Shown: positions 15,667 to 23,741, numbered from the stretch's first letter. The stretch: DNA of 25,723 bases from Caldilineaceae bacterium (GCA_020634755.1 JACKBC010000068.1:1-25723), one strand, 5' to 3'. Notes: generated by a model from the sequence alone, not told the origin. Program-made: numbers and translations.

Positions 15667-17010
15667 ATGCCTCCACAAAACAAGGTAACACAAAAACATC
15701 AAAAATTCCTATCCGGCATGCGCGCGTTCATGCTGGTTTGGTTTGGACAGATGATCTCGCTCACAGGTACCGGGATGACGCGTTTTGCGATTGCGCTGTG
15801 GGCATGGGAGTTGACCGGGAGCGCAACTGCCCTGGCGCTGGTCACGTTCTTTGCGTATTTACCAGCTTTGGCGCTCAGCCCCATTGCTGGCGCATTAGCC
15901 GATCGGTGGAATCGTAAGCTAGTCATGATCATGGGCGATTCAGCTGCCGGTCTGGCAACAATTGTTTTGTTGGCCCTGCGTTTGCTGGGGCTGTTGCAAA
16001 TCTGGCATGTGTACGCGGCCGTTGCGTTTGCCGGCGCGTTTGAGGCATTTCAGTATCCGGCCTATCGCGCCGCCATTACCTTGATGGTTGATAAAGCGCA
16101 CTATGGACGGACGACTGCTTTGATGGGGCTGGCTAACAATACGTCACGGATTTTGGCGCCTATATTCGCTGCCTCATTATATGTCTTTATTGGGCTTGAA
16201 GGCATCCTGACCATTGACATCATCACCTTCGTTTTTGCGGTCGGTACATTGCTCTGTATTTACGTGCCAGCACCATCGCAATCTGTCGAGGGTACAGAAA
16301 GTAGAGGGCATCTGTTACAAGAAGCAAGCTATGGGTTTCGCTACATTTGGCAGCGGAAACCCCTTCTTGGCCTGCAAACCTTTTTCTTCTTTAGCAATAT
16401 CTTGTTTGCCTTTGTACTCGTGCTGGTGAATCCATATATTCTTGCGCGCACTGGCAATGACGGATTGCAGCTATCCATGGTCAATGCGGCTCTGGGAATC
16501 GGCGCAGTGATTGGCGGATCCGTTATCGCCGTGTGCGGTGGTTTCAAACGGCAGATGCGTGGCATATGGATTGGTTGGCTGGCCTGGAGTTTGCTTGGTG
16601 CTATCGGTTTTGGTCTATCACAATCACTGCTTGTCTGGATTGCCTTGGGAGTGGCCGGTGGATTTGCACAACCGCTAATTGATGCCAGCAGCCAGGCAAT
16701 TTGGCAACGCAAAGTGCCACCCGATGTGCAGGGCAAGATCTTTGCTGCCCTGCGCTTCTCCACACAAGTTCCCGCTTTGGCCTCCATGTTGCTGGCGGGT
16801 CTCTTAGCAGACAATGTTTTTGAACCCGCCATGCGCGCAGGCGGTACGTTGGCCTCGCCGTTTGGCGCAATCCTTGGAACCGAAGCCGGGGCAGGGATTG
16901 CGCTCATGTTTGTGGTGGCTGGGGTGCTTGAGGTTCTGTTGGTCTTGACTGTCATGTCAATTCCCGCCGTTCGCAATGTTGAGGAGATTGTACAAGATTA
17001 TGACGGCTGA
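15667..17010 (+). CDS. MFS transporter, drug-efflux type (EntS/MefA-like)
   Basis: A 447-aa inner-membrane protein with about 12 hydrophobic segments. The loop after the second helix, GALADRWNRK, is the conserved MFS motif A. The N-terminal helices (MLVWFGQMISLTGTGMTRFA, ALALVTFFAYLPALALSP) resemble the DHA3/EntS-MefA group, which exports macrolides and siderophores by proton antiport. It is transcribed away from the rph gene with about 220 bp between the start codons, so a shared control region is possible. The substrate is unknown; linkage to rph suggests antibiotic export, as inference. There is no strong ribosome binding site before the ATG; the sequence in front is an AT-rich ATTTATTAATTTATTAACG. 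Confidence 0.88.
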   Translation: MPPQNKVTQKHQKFLSGMRAFMLVWFGQMISLTGTGMTRFAIALWAWELTGSATALALVTFFAYLPALALSPIAGALADRWNRKLVMIMGDSAAGLATIVLLALRLLGLLQIWHVYAAVAFAGAFEAFQYPAYRAAITLMVDKAHYGRTTALMGLANNTSRILAPIFAASLYVFIGLEGILTIDIITFVFAVGTLLCIYVPAPSQSVEGTESRGHLLQEASYGFRYIWQRKPLLGLQTFFFFSNILFAFVLVLVNPYILARTGNDGLQLSMVNAALGIGAVIGGSVIAVCGGFKRQMRGIWIGWLAWSLLGAIGFGLSQSLLVWIALGVAGGFAQPLIDASSQAIWQRKVPPDVQGKIFAALRFSTQVPALASMLLAGLLADNVFEPAMRAGGTLASPFGAILGTEAGAGIALMFVVAGVLEVLLVLTVMSIPAVRNVEEIVQDYDG

Positions 17011-17088
17011 ATTGTCTATCTTTTCACAATTTGTGGCGTTGTCACGGCCTGCTCATCGTATAACTTCTCTATCTGTTTCACTTACTGT

Positions 17089-17529
17089 CTACTCCCCAAG
17101 CTCTTCCGCAAGTCCGATGAGGATGCCTTCGGGGCCGCGGATGTAGCAGAGCCGATACATATCTTCATACTGGACCACTTCACCGACAAGCGCCGCGCCA
17201 TGTTTGCCAAGACGGGTGAGCGTATCGTCGAGATCCTCCACGGCGAACATGACGCGCAGGTAACCGAGCGCGTTCACCGGGGCGGCGCGGTTGTCGGCAA
17301 CTACCGGCGGGGCGAGAAAGCGCGAGAGTTCAAGCCGGCCGTGGCCATCGGGCATGACCATCATGGCAATCTCGACCTGTTGGTTGCCCAGCCCGGTGAC
17401 GCGTCCGGCCCATTCGCCTTCGATCATGGCGCGCCCCTCGAGGTTAAGACCCAGTTCTGTAAAGAATGCAATGGTGGCATCGAGGTCTTCGACCACAATG
17501 CCCATGTTGTCCATCCGTGTGACTGTCAT
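17089..17529 (-). CDS. VOC (glyoxalase/bleomycin-resistance) family protein
   Basis: A 146-aa protein with a good AAGGAGAG ribosome binding site 3-5 nt before the ATG. Two beta-alpha-beta-beta-beta modules are visible: MDNMGIVVEDLDATIAFFTE with GLNLEG in the first, and LRVMFAVEDLDDTLTRLGKHGA followed by YIRGPEGILIGLAEEL in the second. This is the paired fold of vicinal oxygen chelate proteins, which include glyoxalase I, fosfomycin and bleomycin resistance proteins and many uncharacterised members. The ending GPEGILIGLAEE has the terminal Glu often used as a metal ligand. The substrate cannot be assigned. It converges with the MFS gene; the interval 17011-17088 shows no clear terminator. Confidence 0.88.
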   Translation of the reverse strand: MTVTRMDNMGIVVEDLDATIAFFTELGLNLEGRAMIEGEWAGRVTGLGNQQVEIAMMVMPDGHGRLELSRFLAPPVVADNRAAPVNALGYLRVMFAVEDLDDTLTRLGKHGAALVGEVVQYEDMYRLCYIRGPEGILIGLAEELGE

Positions 17530-17620
17530 ACGCTCTCCTTGATTTTCACCTTGTGATTTAGGCAGCAGCTAATGGCCGCTCTGACAACTTTCAAGCAAAC
17601 TTTTGCGATTCGTAATGCAG

Positions 17621-18088
17621 TTATGCTCTGCGTTCCAGTTCGTCGGACGTCGGTTTCTGAAAGATCGCAAACCAGGGTTTCATCATCGCTTCGGGGATAT
17701 AGAAATCCATTGGCGAGGGTTGGGCATTTCTTCGCACCAACCGCCGAAGCAACTCATCCTCCGGTACATCCAGAAAATGAATTTCACTACTCGCCCCAAG
17801 CTGCTTGGCGCGTGCGCGATAATCTTCGCGTTCTTCGCGCGCCCAAAAACCAAAATCGAGGATCACATTCGTTCCCAATTCCAGCGCCCTACGCGCGATG
17901 CTCCAAAGGAGCGCCTCCATAAGACTGTGCCGCGCATCGTGTTCTGGTGCTTCGGCATCTTGACCGAAAAGGCGTATGTGCCACTCATCAGTTGTTAATC
18001 GAAGCGCCGGAAGTTCCTGTTCAAGCTGTTGTGCCAGCGTTGATTTTCCTGAACAAGGAAGTCCGACCATCAAGTGCAGCGTTGCCAT
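17621..18088 (-). CDS. small P-loop ATPase/kinase (zeta-toxin/PNK-like AAA_33)
   Basis: I choose ATG 18088 (155 aa): GGAG lies 8 nt upstream in the end of the esterase gene, and the protein begins directly with the first strand, MATLHLMVGLPCSGKST. The Walker A motif GLPCSGKST is at residues 9-17. A DEWHIRLFG segment (near 34) and NVILDFGFWAREERE (about 70-85, a Walker-B-like strand with the Arg-rich lid following) are as in AAA_33-type kinases. That group includes zeta-like and polynucleotide-kinase-like proteins, and phosphotransferases that inactivate antibiotics such as chloramphenicol. The frame upstream to 18157 lies inside the esterase gene and is unlikely to be used. The start is 5 bp after the esterase stop, so the two genes form an operon. 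The substrate is unknown. Confidence 0.8.
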   Translation of the reverse strand: MATLHLMVGLPCSGKSTLAQQLEQELPALRLTTDEWHIRLFGQDAEAPEHDARHSLMEALLWSIARRALELGTNVILDFGFWAREEREDYRARAKQLGASSEIHFLDVPEDELLRRLVRRNAQPSPMDFYIPEAMMKPWFAIFQKPTSDELERRA

Positions 18089-18093
18089 GTCTC

Positions 18094-18759
18094 TTACTCC
18101 AGTCGTGTGGTCTTCCCAAACGCCCACGCGACCATTAGCGGAAACTCGGCGCGCCACATTGCGGCGTCATGCCCGGCGGCTCGCTCGCACAGCACAACGT
18201 CTACATTTGCCGCGCGCAGCGCGTCCGCCCAGCGCGTTGCGTTCTCGAGGAAAAACGGTTCCTGTGTGCCGGCCACAAGATACGTGCGCGGCAACGAACG
18301 CGGCATCACGTCCGGCGGCTGGTATCCGGCGCCAGGCGAGGCGGCGAAGATGGCGCCGTAGCGGTCGGGGTGGCGCAGCCCAATGGCCAGCGCCAGCTCA
18401 CCACCTGCCGAAACACCCAATACCGCCGTGCGCGCGGCCGGCAGATGCACACTGAACCGGGAGCGCACCCACGCACCGACGTCCTCAACAAAAAATCGCT
18501 CGTGTGCGGCAAACCGCTCTGGATCGAATTTAGGAGAATACTCGTGTAGCCGCAGCGTCTCATCGACCACGCGGTGCACGCCAACGATCATGGTAGGCGG
18601 CAAATTCGCAGCTGCAAGGGTTTCGCCCCACGGCGCGATCAGCTGGCCATCACCAGCGAATACGATCGCCTCAGGTGGTGCGGGCGGGACGTACACCGTG
18701 ACCTGCCGACCCTCATCATAGTTGAAGGTTTCGGTAACAATTTCGCCCACGATCGACAT
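18094..18759 (-). CDS. alpha/beta-hydrolase esterase (esterase D/Fes-like)
   Basis: The ATG at 18759 is preceded by AAGGAG 9 nt upstream, giving 221 aa; upstream in-frame ATGs would extend the product without a comparable site. The fold is that of an esterase with GVSAGG around Ser117 (nucleophile elbow), a strand TYLVAGTQEPFFLEN that holds the acid region, and a probable catalytic His in RAAGHDAAMW. The start ETFNYDEGRQVTVYVPP and the HPDRYGAIFAASPG segment match the putative-esterase family that includes ferri-siderophore esterases and esterase D. No siderophore genes are near, so the substrate is open. It is followed after 5 bp by the P-loop kinase gene. Confidence 0.82.
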   Translation of the reverse strand: MSIVGEIVTETFNYDEGRQVTVYVPPAPPEAIVFAGDGQLIAPWGETLAAANLPPTMIVGVHRVVDETLRLHEYSPKFDPERFAAHERFFVEDVGAWVRSRFSVHLPAARTAVLGVSAGGELALAIGLRHPDRYGAIFAASPGAGYQPPDVMPRSLPRTYLVAGTQEPFFLENATRWADALRAANVDVVLCERAAGHDAAMWRAEFPLMVAWAFGKTTRLE

Positions 18760-19006
18760 GCGGTCAAACTCCTTTCGGTTCATGGCGGCACGCCAGCCGA
18801 CTTTATTCAGGACACCGCAACGGTGTTGGCGCAATAGGCGCTGGTCTTGAATGGTGAATCCGACTCTATCTTTTGCGATTGCGATCTACTGATACTCAGC
18901 TCTGCATGAGAACCAAAACAAAGCAGTGAGCCGATTGAAAACTTCATTTCTCATCTCAACCACAATATAACATAACGCCAGAATTTAGCCGTGGCGCCAA
19001 GCGGTG

Positions 19007-19034
19007 TTGACTTGCACGAATGACCTATTATATC
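19007..19034 (+). promoter_or_regulatory. candidate plus-strand promoter upstream of a terminator
   Basis: TTGACT (19007-19012) is followed by a 16-bp spacer and TATATC (19029-19034). A transcript starting near 19041 would reach the hairpin at 19085-19115 within about 80 nt, so a short RNA is possible. There is no open reading frame of substance behind it. Confidence 0.3.
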
Positions 19035-19084
19035 TCAAAACAGAACAGATGTCTTGTAAAAATCAAACAATTGGGACCAAATAA

Positions 19085-19115
19085 AAGAGGGCCACCTTGC
19101 GTAGGTGGCCCTCTT
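19085..19115 (-). terminator. intrinsic terminator of the zinc-peptidase gene
   Basis: A 12-bp perfect stem, AAGAGGGCCACC (19085-19096) with GGTGGCCCTCTT (19104-19115), and a 7-nt loop. On the minus strand the stem runs into TTTTATTT, a proper T-tract, 55 bp after the stop codon. The stem could also act weakly for the plus strand, where CTCTT follows. Confidence 0.88.
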
Positions 19116-19121
19116 CTCTTG

Positions 19122-19151
19122 GTAGATATATTTGTAGATATATTTGTAGAT
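19122..19151. repeat. 12-bp tandem repeat (GTAGATATATTT)
   Basis: GTAGATATATTT occurs twice in tandem (19122-19133, 19134-19145) followed by a half copy, GTAGAT. It lies between the terminator and the stop codon of the zinc-peptidase gene. Confidence 0.85.
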
Positions 19152-19169
19152 ACAAATCATGTACATCAG

Positions 19170-20048
19170 TTAGGAAGAAGAAATCTCGCAGGAGGCCAGG
19201 TCGCCAGATTGGAGACCAGCCGTCAGCGCCTGCTGTCGCTGTTCAGATGAGCCGTGAGTCCACGATTCGGGCGAGACATAGCCTTGCGTCTGGCTCTGAA
19301 TATGGTCATCTCCCACCGCCGCCGCTGCGTCCAAGGCCTGTACAATATCTTCCTTGGTAATCTGCGTCAGATAGCCAGTTTCTGTGGCGTGATGAGCCCA
19401 GACGCCGGCCAAACAGTCAGCCTGGAGTTCAATGCCAACGGCCAGACTTTGCGGCCCCGTAGAGCCAGAGGTATTGGCCTGCCCCAATACGCCTGTCAGA
19501 TTTTGAATGTGATGGCCATATTCGTGAGCCAGGGCGTATGCCTCCGCAAACGGACCGCCCTCAGCGCCAAAGCGCGTTTGCAGTTCTTGAAAGAACGAAA
19601 GATCCAGGTAGACTTTCTGATCACGCGGACAATAGAACGGCCCCATGGCGGCAGCGGCATAGCCGCACGCGCCCTGCGTAGAACCAGAAAAGAGGACCGT
19701 CTGGGCTGGCGTATACTTGCCGCCGCGGCGGGCAAATTCGTCGGTCCAAAAGGCCTGGATGCTGTTGACGAAGCCCACAATGCGGCAATCCTGACTTGTA
19801 TTGGCGTCTGCCCCAGTCTGGCACGTCTCCGACAGGTTGGAAATATCCTCAGTGCTTTGCGTCGAGGCTGCGGGTGATTGGTCAAGTACACCCATGAGGG
19901 TACCAGGATCGACACCCAGCAGCAGCCCTACGAGCAAAACCACAATGCCTAATCCACCGCCGCCAACGGCCACAGCGGTTCCCGTTCGCATACCACGCCG
20001 GTCCTCTACTTGGGACGTATCCAAACGAGATCTCTTATTGAACGACAT
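19170..20048 (-). CDS. ypfJ: neutral zinc metallopeptidase, YpfJ family
   Basis: A 292-aa protein with an AGGAGG site 8 nt before its ATG. A single membrane helix lies at about residues 26-46 after a short basic N-terminus (MSFNKRSRLDTSQVEDRRG), so the catalytic part is exported but anchored. The zinc motif is HEYGHHIQ at 175-182, with Glu176 as catalytic base. A likely third ligand lies in ELQADCLAGVWAHH. Upstream, VGFVNSIQAFWTDEF and GPFYCPRDQKVYLDLSFF are family hallmarks. Paired Cys residues (about 76, 88, 128, 140) suggest disulfides outside the membrane. The C-terminal part (YVSPESWTHGSSEQRQQALTAGLQSG) is also typical of the family, whose substrate is not established. It has its own terminator. 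Confidence 0.92.
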   Translation of the reverse strand: MSFNKRSRLDTSQVEDRRGMRTGTAVAVGGGGLGIVVLLVGLLLGVDPGTLMGVLDQSPAASTQSTEDISNLSETCQTGADANTSQDCRIVGFVNSIQAFWTDEFARRGGKYTPAQTVLFSGSTQGACGYAAAAMGPFYCPRDQKVYLDLSFFQELQTRFGAEGGPFAEAYALAHEYGHHIQNLTGVLGQANTSGSTGPQSLAVGIELQADCLAGVWAHHATETGYLTQITKEDIVQALDAAAAVGDDHIQSQTQGYVSPESWTHGSSEQRQQALTAGLQSGDLASCEISSS

Positions 20049-20454
20049 TGATTCGTCCTCCTAATTTTTGAATATATTCTTGGGTGCTTTTCAAGGCGTT
20101 TCAGCCTTATGATCAGCTTACTATTACGGCACAGCGCCATTTGACTTAAGGCAATGTCTTACGCAATACTCGAGCAAAAACCTCTTGTTTTGCGATATTA
20201 CGTTTCCCCTGGTACTTTACTGGCGCCGTGCAAGTCACAATATTATCTATTATAAACTAGTGCAGACATTATAAACAAGCGGGGAACATTTGAACGGCAG
20301 AATATGAGGCAAGCTCGAATCCTCGGGGCGCCCTCTACTGGCGCGGCTTAAGTTGTGTATGGTAGGATGGGCCCAAGCATTGATTGCACAAGCAAATGCG
20401 TTGATGCGCTGTTACCGACCCATCATGCACCCACGATGAAGGACGCATAAAAGT
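20049..20454. promoter_or_regulatory. divergent intergenic region with repeated TATAAT boxes
   Basis: A 406-bp region between the zinc-peptidase (minus) and HTH (plus) genes. ATTATAAAC is repeated at 20249-20257 and 20268-20276, 19 bp apart. On the minus strand each gives TATAAT, but the -35 boxes at matching distance are poor (for example TTGTTT at an 18-bp spacing). Promoters for the peptidase gene are plausible here. The HTH gene has an AAGGA about 11 nt before its ATG. No coding sequence is seen. Confidence 0.35.
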
Positions 20455-21135
20455 ATGCAAGAACAGCAGAATGATCCGCACCTCTCCAAAACAACCTTGG
20501 AAACGCAAGTCCCGGCGTCAGCCACTACCCAGCAGTGGCTGACGCTGAAAGAGGCCAGCGACTTTTTGGGCGTCCACTTTACGACGCTGCGCACGTGGAC
20601 CGATAAGGGGGAAATTCCGGTCTTTCGCACGCCGGGTGGCCATCGCCGCTTTAGCCTGGCCGATCTGCGGCGCTTTTTGGATGAACGCGCCGGCAATGTG
20701 ATTGTGGTGAATGTGAATCAGATGGTCGATACGGCGCTGGGCCGGGTGCGCCAGGAGCTGGCCAAACGTCCAGATACACAAATGTCGTGGCGCAGCCCGC
20801 TGGATGAACAGCTGGCGCGCGTACGCCGCGAACGCGGGCAACGGCTCTTTGCCTTGGCCCTATCGTATGTGCTCAAGCCAGATCAGCGTGATGCGCTGGA
20901 ACAGGAAGGGCGCAGATTGGGTCTTGAATATGGCTGTGAAGCCGCCGCTAACCAGGTCAGCCTGGTGGAGATTGGGCGGGCGGTCCAATTCTTCCGCAAT
21001 CAGCTCGTGGAAATTGTGCGCACCGATGAGCAGCTCGACGCCAGCGACATTCGTATTGAGCGGCTGCTGCATCAATTTCTCGACGAAGTGCTTTATGCCG
21101 TTCTCGACGGCTATGAAGCCACCGTCAAAGGATAG
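20455..21135 (+). CDS. helix-turn-helix regulator with C-terminal sensor-like domain
   Basis: A 226-aa cytoplasmic DNA-binding protein. After a polar leader (1-27), residues 28-77 form a MerR/excisionase-type winged HTH: WLTLKEASDFLGVHFTTLRTWTDKGEIP, then the wing FRTPGGHRRFSLADLRRFLDE. The remainder (about 85-226) is all-helical, with ARVRRERGQRLFALALSYV, RLGLEYGCEAAANQVSLVEIGRAVQFFRNQLVEIV and LLHQFLDEVLYAVLDGYEATV. It resembles RsbR/globin-type sensor N-domains and the helical domains seen in other Chloroflexota HTH proteins. The ligand or signal is unknown. It is divergent from the zinc-peptidase gene, whose expression it could control. A perfect 12-bp-arm inverted repeat lies inside its own coding sequence. 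Confidence 0.8.
   Translation: MQEQQNDPHLSKTTLETQVPASATTQQWLTLKEASDFLGVHFTTLRTWTDKGEIPVFRTPGGHRRFSLADLRRFLDERAGNVIVVNVNQMVDTALGRVRQELAKRPDTQMSWRSPLDEQLARVRRERGQRLFALALSYVLKPDQRDALEQEGRRLGLEYGCEAAANQVSLVEIGRAVQFFRNQLVEIVRTDEQLDASDIRIERLLHQFLDEVLYAVLDGYEATVKG
20515..20545. repeat. 12-bp-arm inverted repeat inside HTH gene
   Basis: GCGTCAGCCACT (20515-20526) and AGTGGCTGACGC (20534-20545) are exact reverse complements with a 7-nt spacer. They span codons 21-31, just before the HTH domain. This could be an operator for self-repression or an mRNA hairpin that affects translation. Confidence 0.85.
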
Positions 21136-21177
21136 CGGCTCTTTTGGACCTCAGGGGGTGACAAACTGGCCACATTC

Positions 21178-21242
21178 CCTTCCTGGAAGAGGCAACCGCC
21201 GCTTTCGCGCCAGCCAACGCTATCTCAGCCTCTTCAGGAAGG
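21178..21242. repeat. inverted repeat between convergent genes
   Basis: CCTTCCTGGAAGAGGC (21178-21193) and GCCTCTTCAGGAAGG (21228-21242) pair over 15 bp with one bulged G and a 34-nt loop. It lies between the convergent HTH and SDR genes and could serve as a two-way transcription barrier, but there is no T-tract on either side. Confidence 0.6.
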
Positions 21243-21323
21243 CGACCACACGAGATCCCGTTGCGCCAGGATAACTTCGCTCACTCCCCTTCTCTCACGC
21301 CGCTGTGGGCTATAGAACCGGCT

Positions 21324-22217
21324 TTATTTCTCTGCCGCCGCAATGTGGTTGGCAATCACACCGGCAAAGCGAATTTCACTGTTGTCCTGCGGGGCATACC
21401 CAATGACATTGCGGGCATTGACAATACTCCAAAAGGCGTGTGTATTGGCGCTAATGCCGTAGAAAATCTGAAACGGCACGCCGTGGGCATCGCGAATATC
21501 CTCAGTTTCAATACTCTTGACAAAGAGCTGCTGCATGTCGCGATCGCTGATGTAAACGGCCAGCGCGCGGCGCATGCAGCGCAGATCGCCCAGACGGCAA
21601 TTGGCCACATCAGTCTCCCGCGGGCCGCCAATGCGAATCTGCACATTCTCAAGCTGACGCCCCGCCGCCATTTTTTCCCCGGAAGTGGGAGATGAAGAGC
21701 GCGCCTGTTTGCCCGCCGCAAAAACAAAGCCCAAATGCTCATACACCTCTTTGGCCCAGCCATAATAATTATCCGAAAGCGCTCGCCCATTGGGGTCCAC
21801 AAAATCCCACTGACCATCCAAAATAAGCTGTTCGTAATAGTCGGCGGCATGGTTGGAGCTGGCCACCACCACCCGGCGCACGCCCTCTTCCAGCGCCGTT
21901 TGGTAGATGTTGTACGCCATCTGCACGTTGGAAAACTCGTTCCAAAAGCGGCGATCTGTATCACTGCCCGCGGCGGGGTCTGAATTGCCCACAAAGCCAA
22001 AATGGACCACGGCATCACAGCCGCGAAAATGGTGGCGATATTGGTCGCGATCTTTGTCCACCAGATCGGCAATTTGGACACCCGGCACCTCCTCGCCGCC
22101 GCGATTGGTCGTCTTGATGTCCAGCAGCGTCAGCTCATATCGTTCGCGCAGCGCCGGCAAAACCTGGCCGGCAACTTTGCCCGCAGCCCCTGTTACAAGC
22201 ACTTTTCGTTTTGGCAT
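21324..22217 (-). CDS. NAD-dependent epimerase/dehydratase (extended SDR)
   Basis: A 297-aa cytoplasmic enzyme, with AAGGGAG 5 nt before its ATG. The Rossmann motif TGAAGKVAG (residues 9-17), Asp33 in LLDIK (which favours NAD over NADP), the catalytic Ser in VVASSNHAAD (about 120-121) and the active-site YGWAK (Tyr152, Lys156) are all present. This is the extended SDR layout. The overall sequence resembles uronate dehydrogenases and related sugar-nucleotide or aldonate enzymes, including SDNYYGWAKEVYEHLGFVFA and RIGGP. The exact substrate is uncertain. It lies 58 bp downstream of the UMF1-type transporter on the same strand, so the pair may be an uptake-plus-conversion operon. It converges with the HTH gene. 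Confidence 0.85.
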   Translation of the reverse strand: MPKRKVLVTGAAGKVAGQVLPALRERYELTLLDIKTTNRGGEEVPGVQIADLVDKDRDQYRHHFRGCDAVVHFGFVGNSDPAAGSDTDRRFWNEFSNVQMAYNIYQTALEEGVRRVVVASSNHAADYYEQLILDGQWDFVDPNGRALSDNYYGWAKEVYEHLGFVFAAGKQARSSSPTSGEKMAAGRQLENVQIRIGGPRETDVANCRLGDLRCMRRALAVYISDRDMQQLFVKSIETEDIRDAHGVPFQIFYGISANTHAFWSIVNARNVIGYAPQDNSEIRFAGVIANHIAAAEK

Positions 22218-22275
22218 AATGACTCCCTTTGCTATTGTTCAGCCGTTCAGGTCCCAAGTGGCTGATAATGACGAA

Positions 22276-23640
22276 TTACACATTGGCGGGCGGCTCGTTG
22301 CCCACTTCCATAATGGCGCGGCGCACATCCACCAAGCTCAGCAGCACCAGCCCGATAATAAAGAAGATGGAGACCGACAGCACAGCCAGGCGATAGCTGC
22401 CGGTAAATTGGAGCGCCGCAAACCACAGCATGGGTCCCAGCCAGCTGGTGCCGCGCTCGCTCACCTCATAGAGGCTAAAGTATTCAGCTTCGCGGCCCTT
22501 GGGAATCATGTGTGAAAAGAGCGAACGACTGAGCGCCTGGCTGCCGCCCAGCACCACGCCAATGGCCGCACCCACCACAAAAAACTGCACTTGAGAAGTC
22601 ACAAACGCATATGTATAGCTGGTCGTACACACCCAGATGACCAGGCTGAGCATAATGGCCTTTTTCACCCCCATGCGTTCGGCCAGCACGTTGAAAAGCA
22701 GCGCACCGCCAAAGGCCACAAATTGCACCATTAAAATAAGCTGAATTAGCGATGATGTGCCTAGCCCCAATTCTTCACTGCCAAATTGGGCTGCCAGCGC
22801 AATCACCGTCTGAATGCCGTCGTTGTAAAAGAGATACGCAATCAGAAAGAGCATGCCTCTGGGGTACTGGGGCAATTGCCGTAATGTATGTCCTAATTGC
22901 CGAAAGCCAACTTTTACATAGTTCGTTCCCGCCGGCAATGCCCGGGCGCTCCGACGATTACGCAAGCGCGTCAACGGGATGATTGAAAAAGCCGCCCACC
23001 ACAGCCCGGCAGAAGCCAGAGAAATGCGTACGGCCAATCCAGTCGAAATGCCCAGGGGCTCGGCCAGAAACTGCACAAAGATCAAATTGAGCAGCAGCAG
23101 AATACCACCGCCCAAATATCCCAAGGCCCACCCGTGGGAAGAGACCCGATCGCGCTGGTCCGGCTCGGCGATCTCGGGCAGAAAGGCGTTGTAAAAGACA
23201 ATCGCCGCCCCAAAGGTCAAATTGGCAATGACAAACAGTGCACCGCCCAGCCAGTAATTCGTTCCCTCCACAAAATAGAGCGCGGTGGTGGCAAATGCAC
23301 CAATATAGGCAAAGAACCCCATGAGCTGTTTCTTGCGGTTAGAATAATCGGCAATTGCGCCCAGCACAGGCAAAAAGAGCACCTGTAACACCACCGACAA
23401 CGACACCACAAAGGGAAACAGGCCGTCCGCCACCATGGCAAAACCCAATGGATGAATAAAGCCATTGGCATCAGCGGCGGCCTTGGCCACAGCCGTCAGA
23501 TAGGGGCCCAGAAAGACCGAGACCACCGTGGTGGAAAAGGCCGAATTGGCCCAATCATAAAAGTACCAACCGACCTGTTCGCGACGATTATCTGGGGTCA
23601 CGGGGGTCACTGGCGAAACTGCTGGAGTCAGCTCTGACAT
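22276..23640 (-). CDS. MFS transporter, UMF1/Atg22-like
   Basis: A 454-aa membrane protein with about 12 hydrophobic segments. The hallmark WYFYDWANSAFSTTVVSVFL (after residue 24) is the conserved start of Atg22/UMF1-type transporters, which export amino acids from vacuoles in fungi and have poorly defined substrates in bacteria. Motif-A-like GAIADYSNRKKQ and the NAFLPEIAEPDQRDRVSSHGWALGY loop are also typical. The short N-terminal tail has a VTPVTP repeat. A promoter candidate lies on the minus strand at 23741-23713. There is no strong ribosome binding site before the ATG. The SDR gene downstream is probably co-transcribed. Confidence 0.9.
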   Translation of the reverse strand: MSELTPAVSPVTPVTPDNRREQVGWYFYDWANSAFSTTVVSVFLGPYLTAVAKAAADANGFIHPLGFAMVADGLFPFVVSLSVVLQVLFLPVLGAIADYSNRKKQLMGFFAYIGAFATTALYFVEGTNYWLGGALFVIANLTFGAAIVFYNAFLPEIAEPDQRDRVSSHGWALGYLGGGILLLLNLIFVQFLAEPLGISTGLAVRISLASAGLWWAAFSIIPLTRLRNRRSARALPAGTNYVKVGFRQLGHTLRQLPQYPRGMLFLIAYLFYNDGIQTVIALAAQFGSEELGLGTSSLIQLILMVQFVAFGGALLFNVLAERMGVKKAIMLSLVIWVCTTSYTYAFVTSQVQFFVVGAAIGVVLGGSQALSRSLFSHMIPKGREAEYFSLYEVSERGTSWLGPMLWFAALQFTGSYRLAVLSVSIFFIIGLVLLSLVDVRRAIMEVGNEPPANV

Positions 23641-23712
23641 AAAGGTGGTCCATTCGGGGCCTGATAATTTGAAGACTCAGTATACTGTTGTCCTGAACTG
23701 AGAATGAAGCCC

Positions 23713-23741
23713 AAAATAACATGCTTCGCATCCAGCGTCAA
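23713..23741 (-). promoter_or_regulatory. candidate promoter for the UMF1-SDR operon
   Basis: On the minus strand TTGACG (23741-23736) is followed after 17 bp by TATTTT (23718-23713). The start codon at 23640 is about 65 bp from the expected transcription start. The intergenic space (139 bp) also serves the divergent gene at 23780. Confidence 0.45.

Larger units (their letters stand above)
18835..19169. other. intergenic region with promoter-like box and terminator
   Basis: A 335-bp gap between the esterase gene and the zinc-peptidase gene. The left part is AT-rich and featureless. A plus-strand promoter candidate (19007-19034), an intrinsic terminator hairpin (19085-19115) and a 12-bp tandem repeat (19122-19151) lie in the right part. 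Frames here are short and repeat-like, and I do not consider them genes. Confidence 0.5.

Noticed and set aside
19020..19250. 76-codon plus-strand frame
   Set aside because: It runs through the terminator hairpin and the tandem repeat (giving repeated FVDIFVD) and into the antisense of the zinc-peptidase gene.
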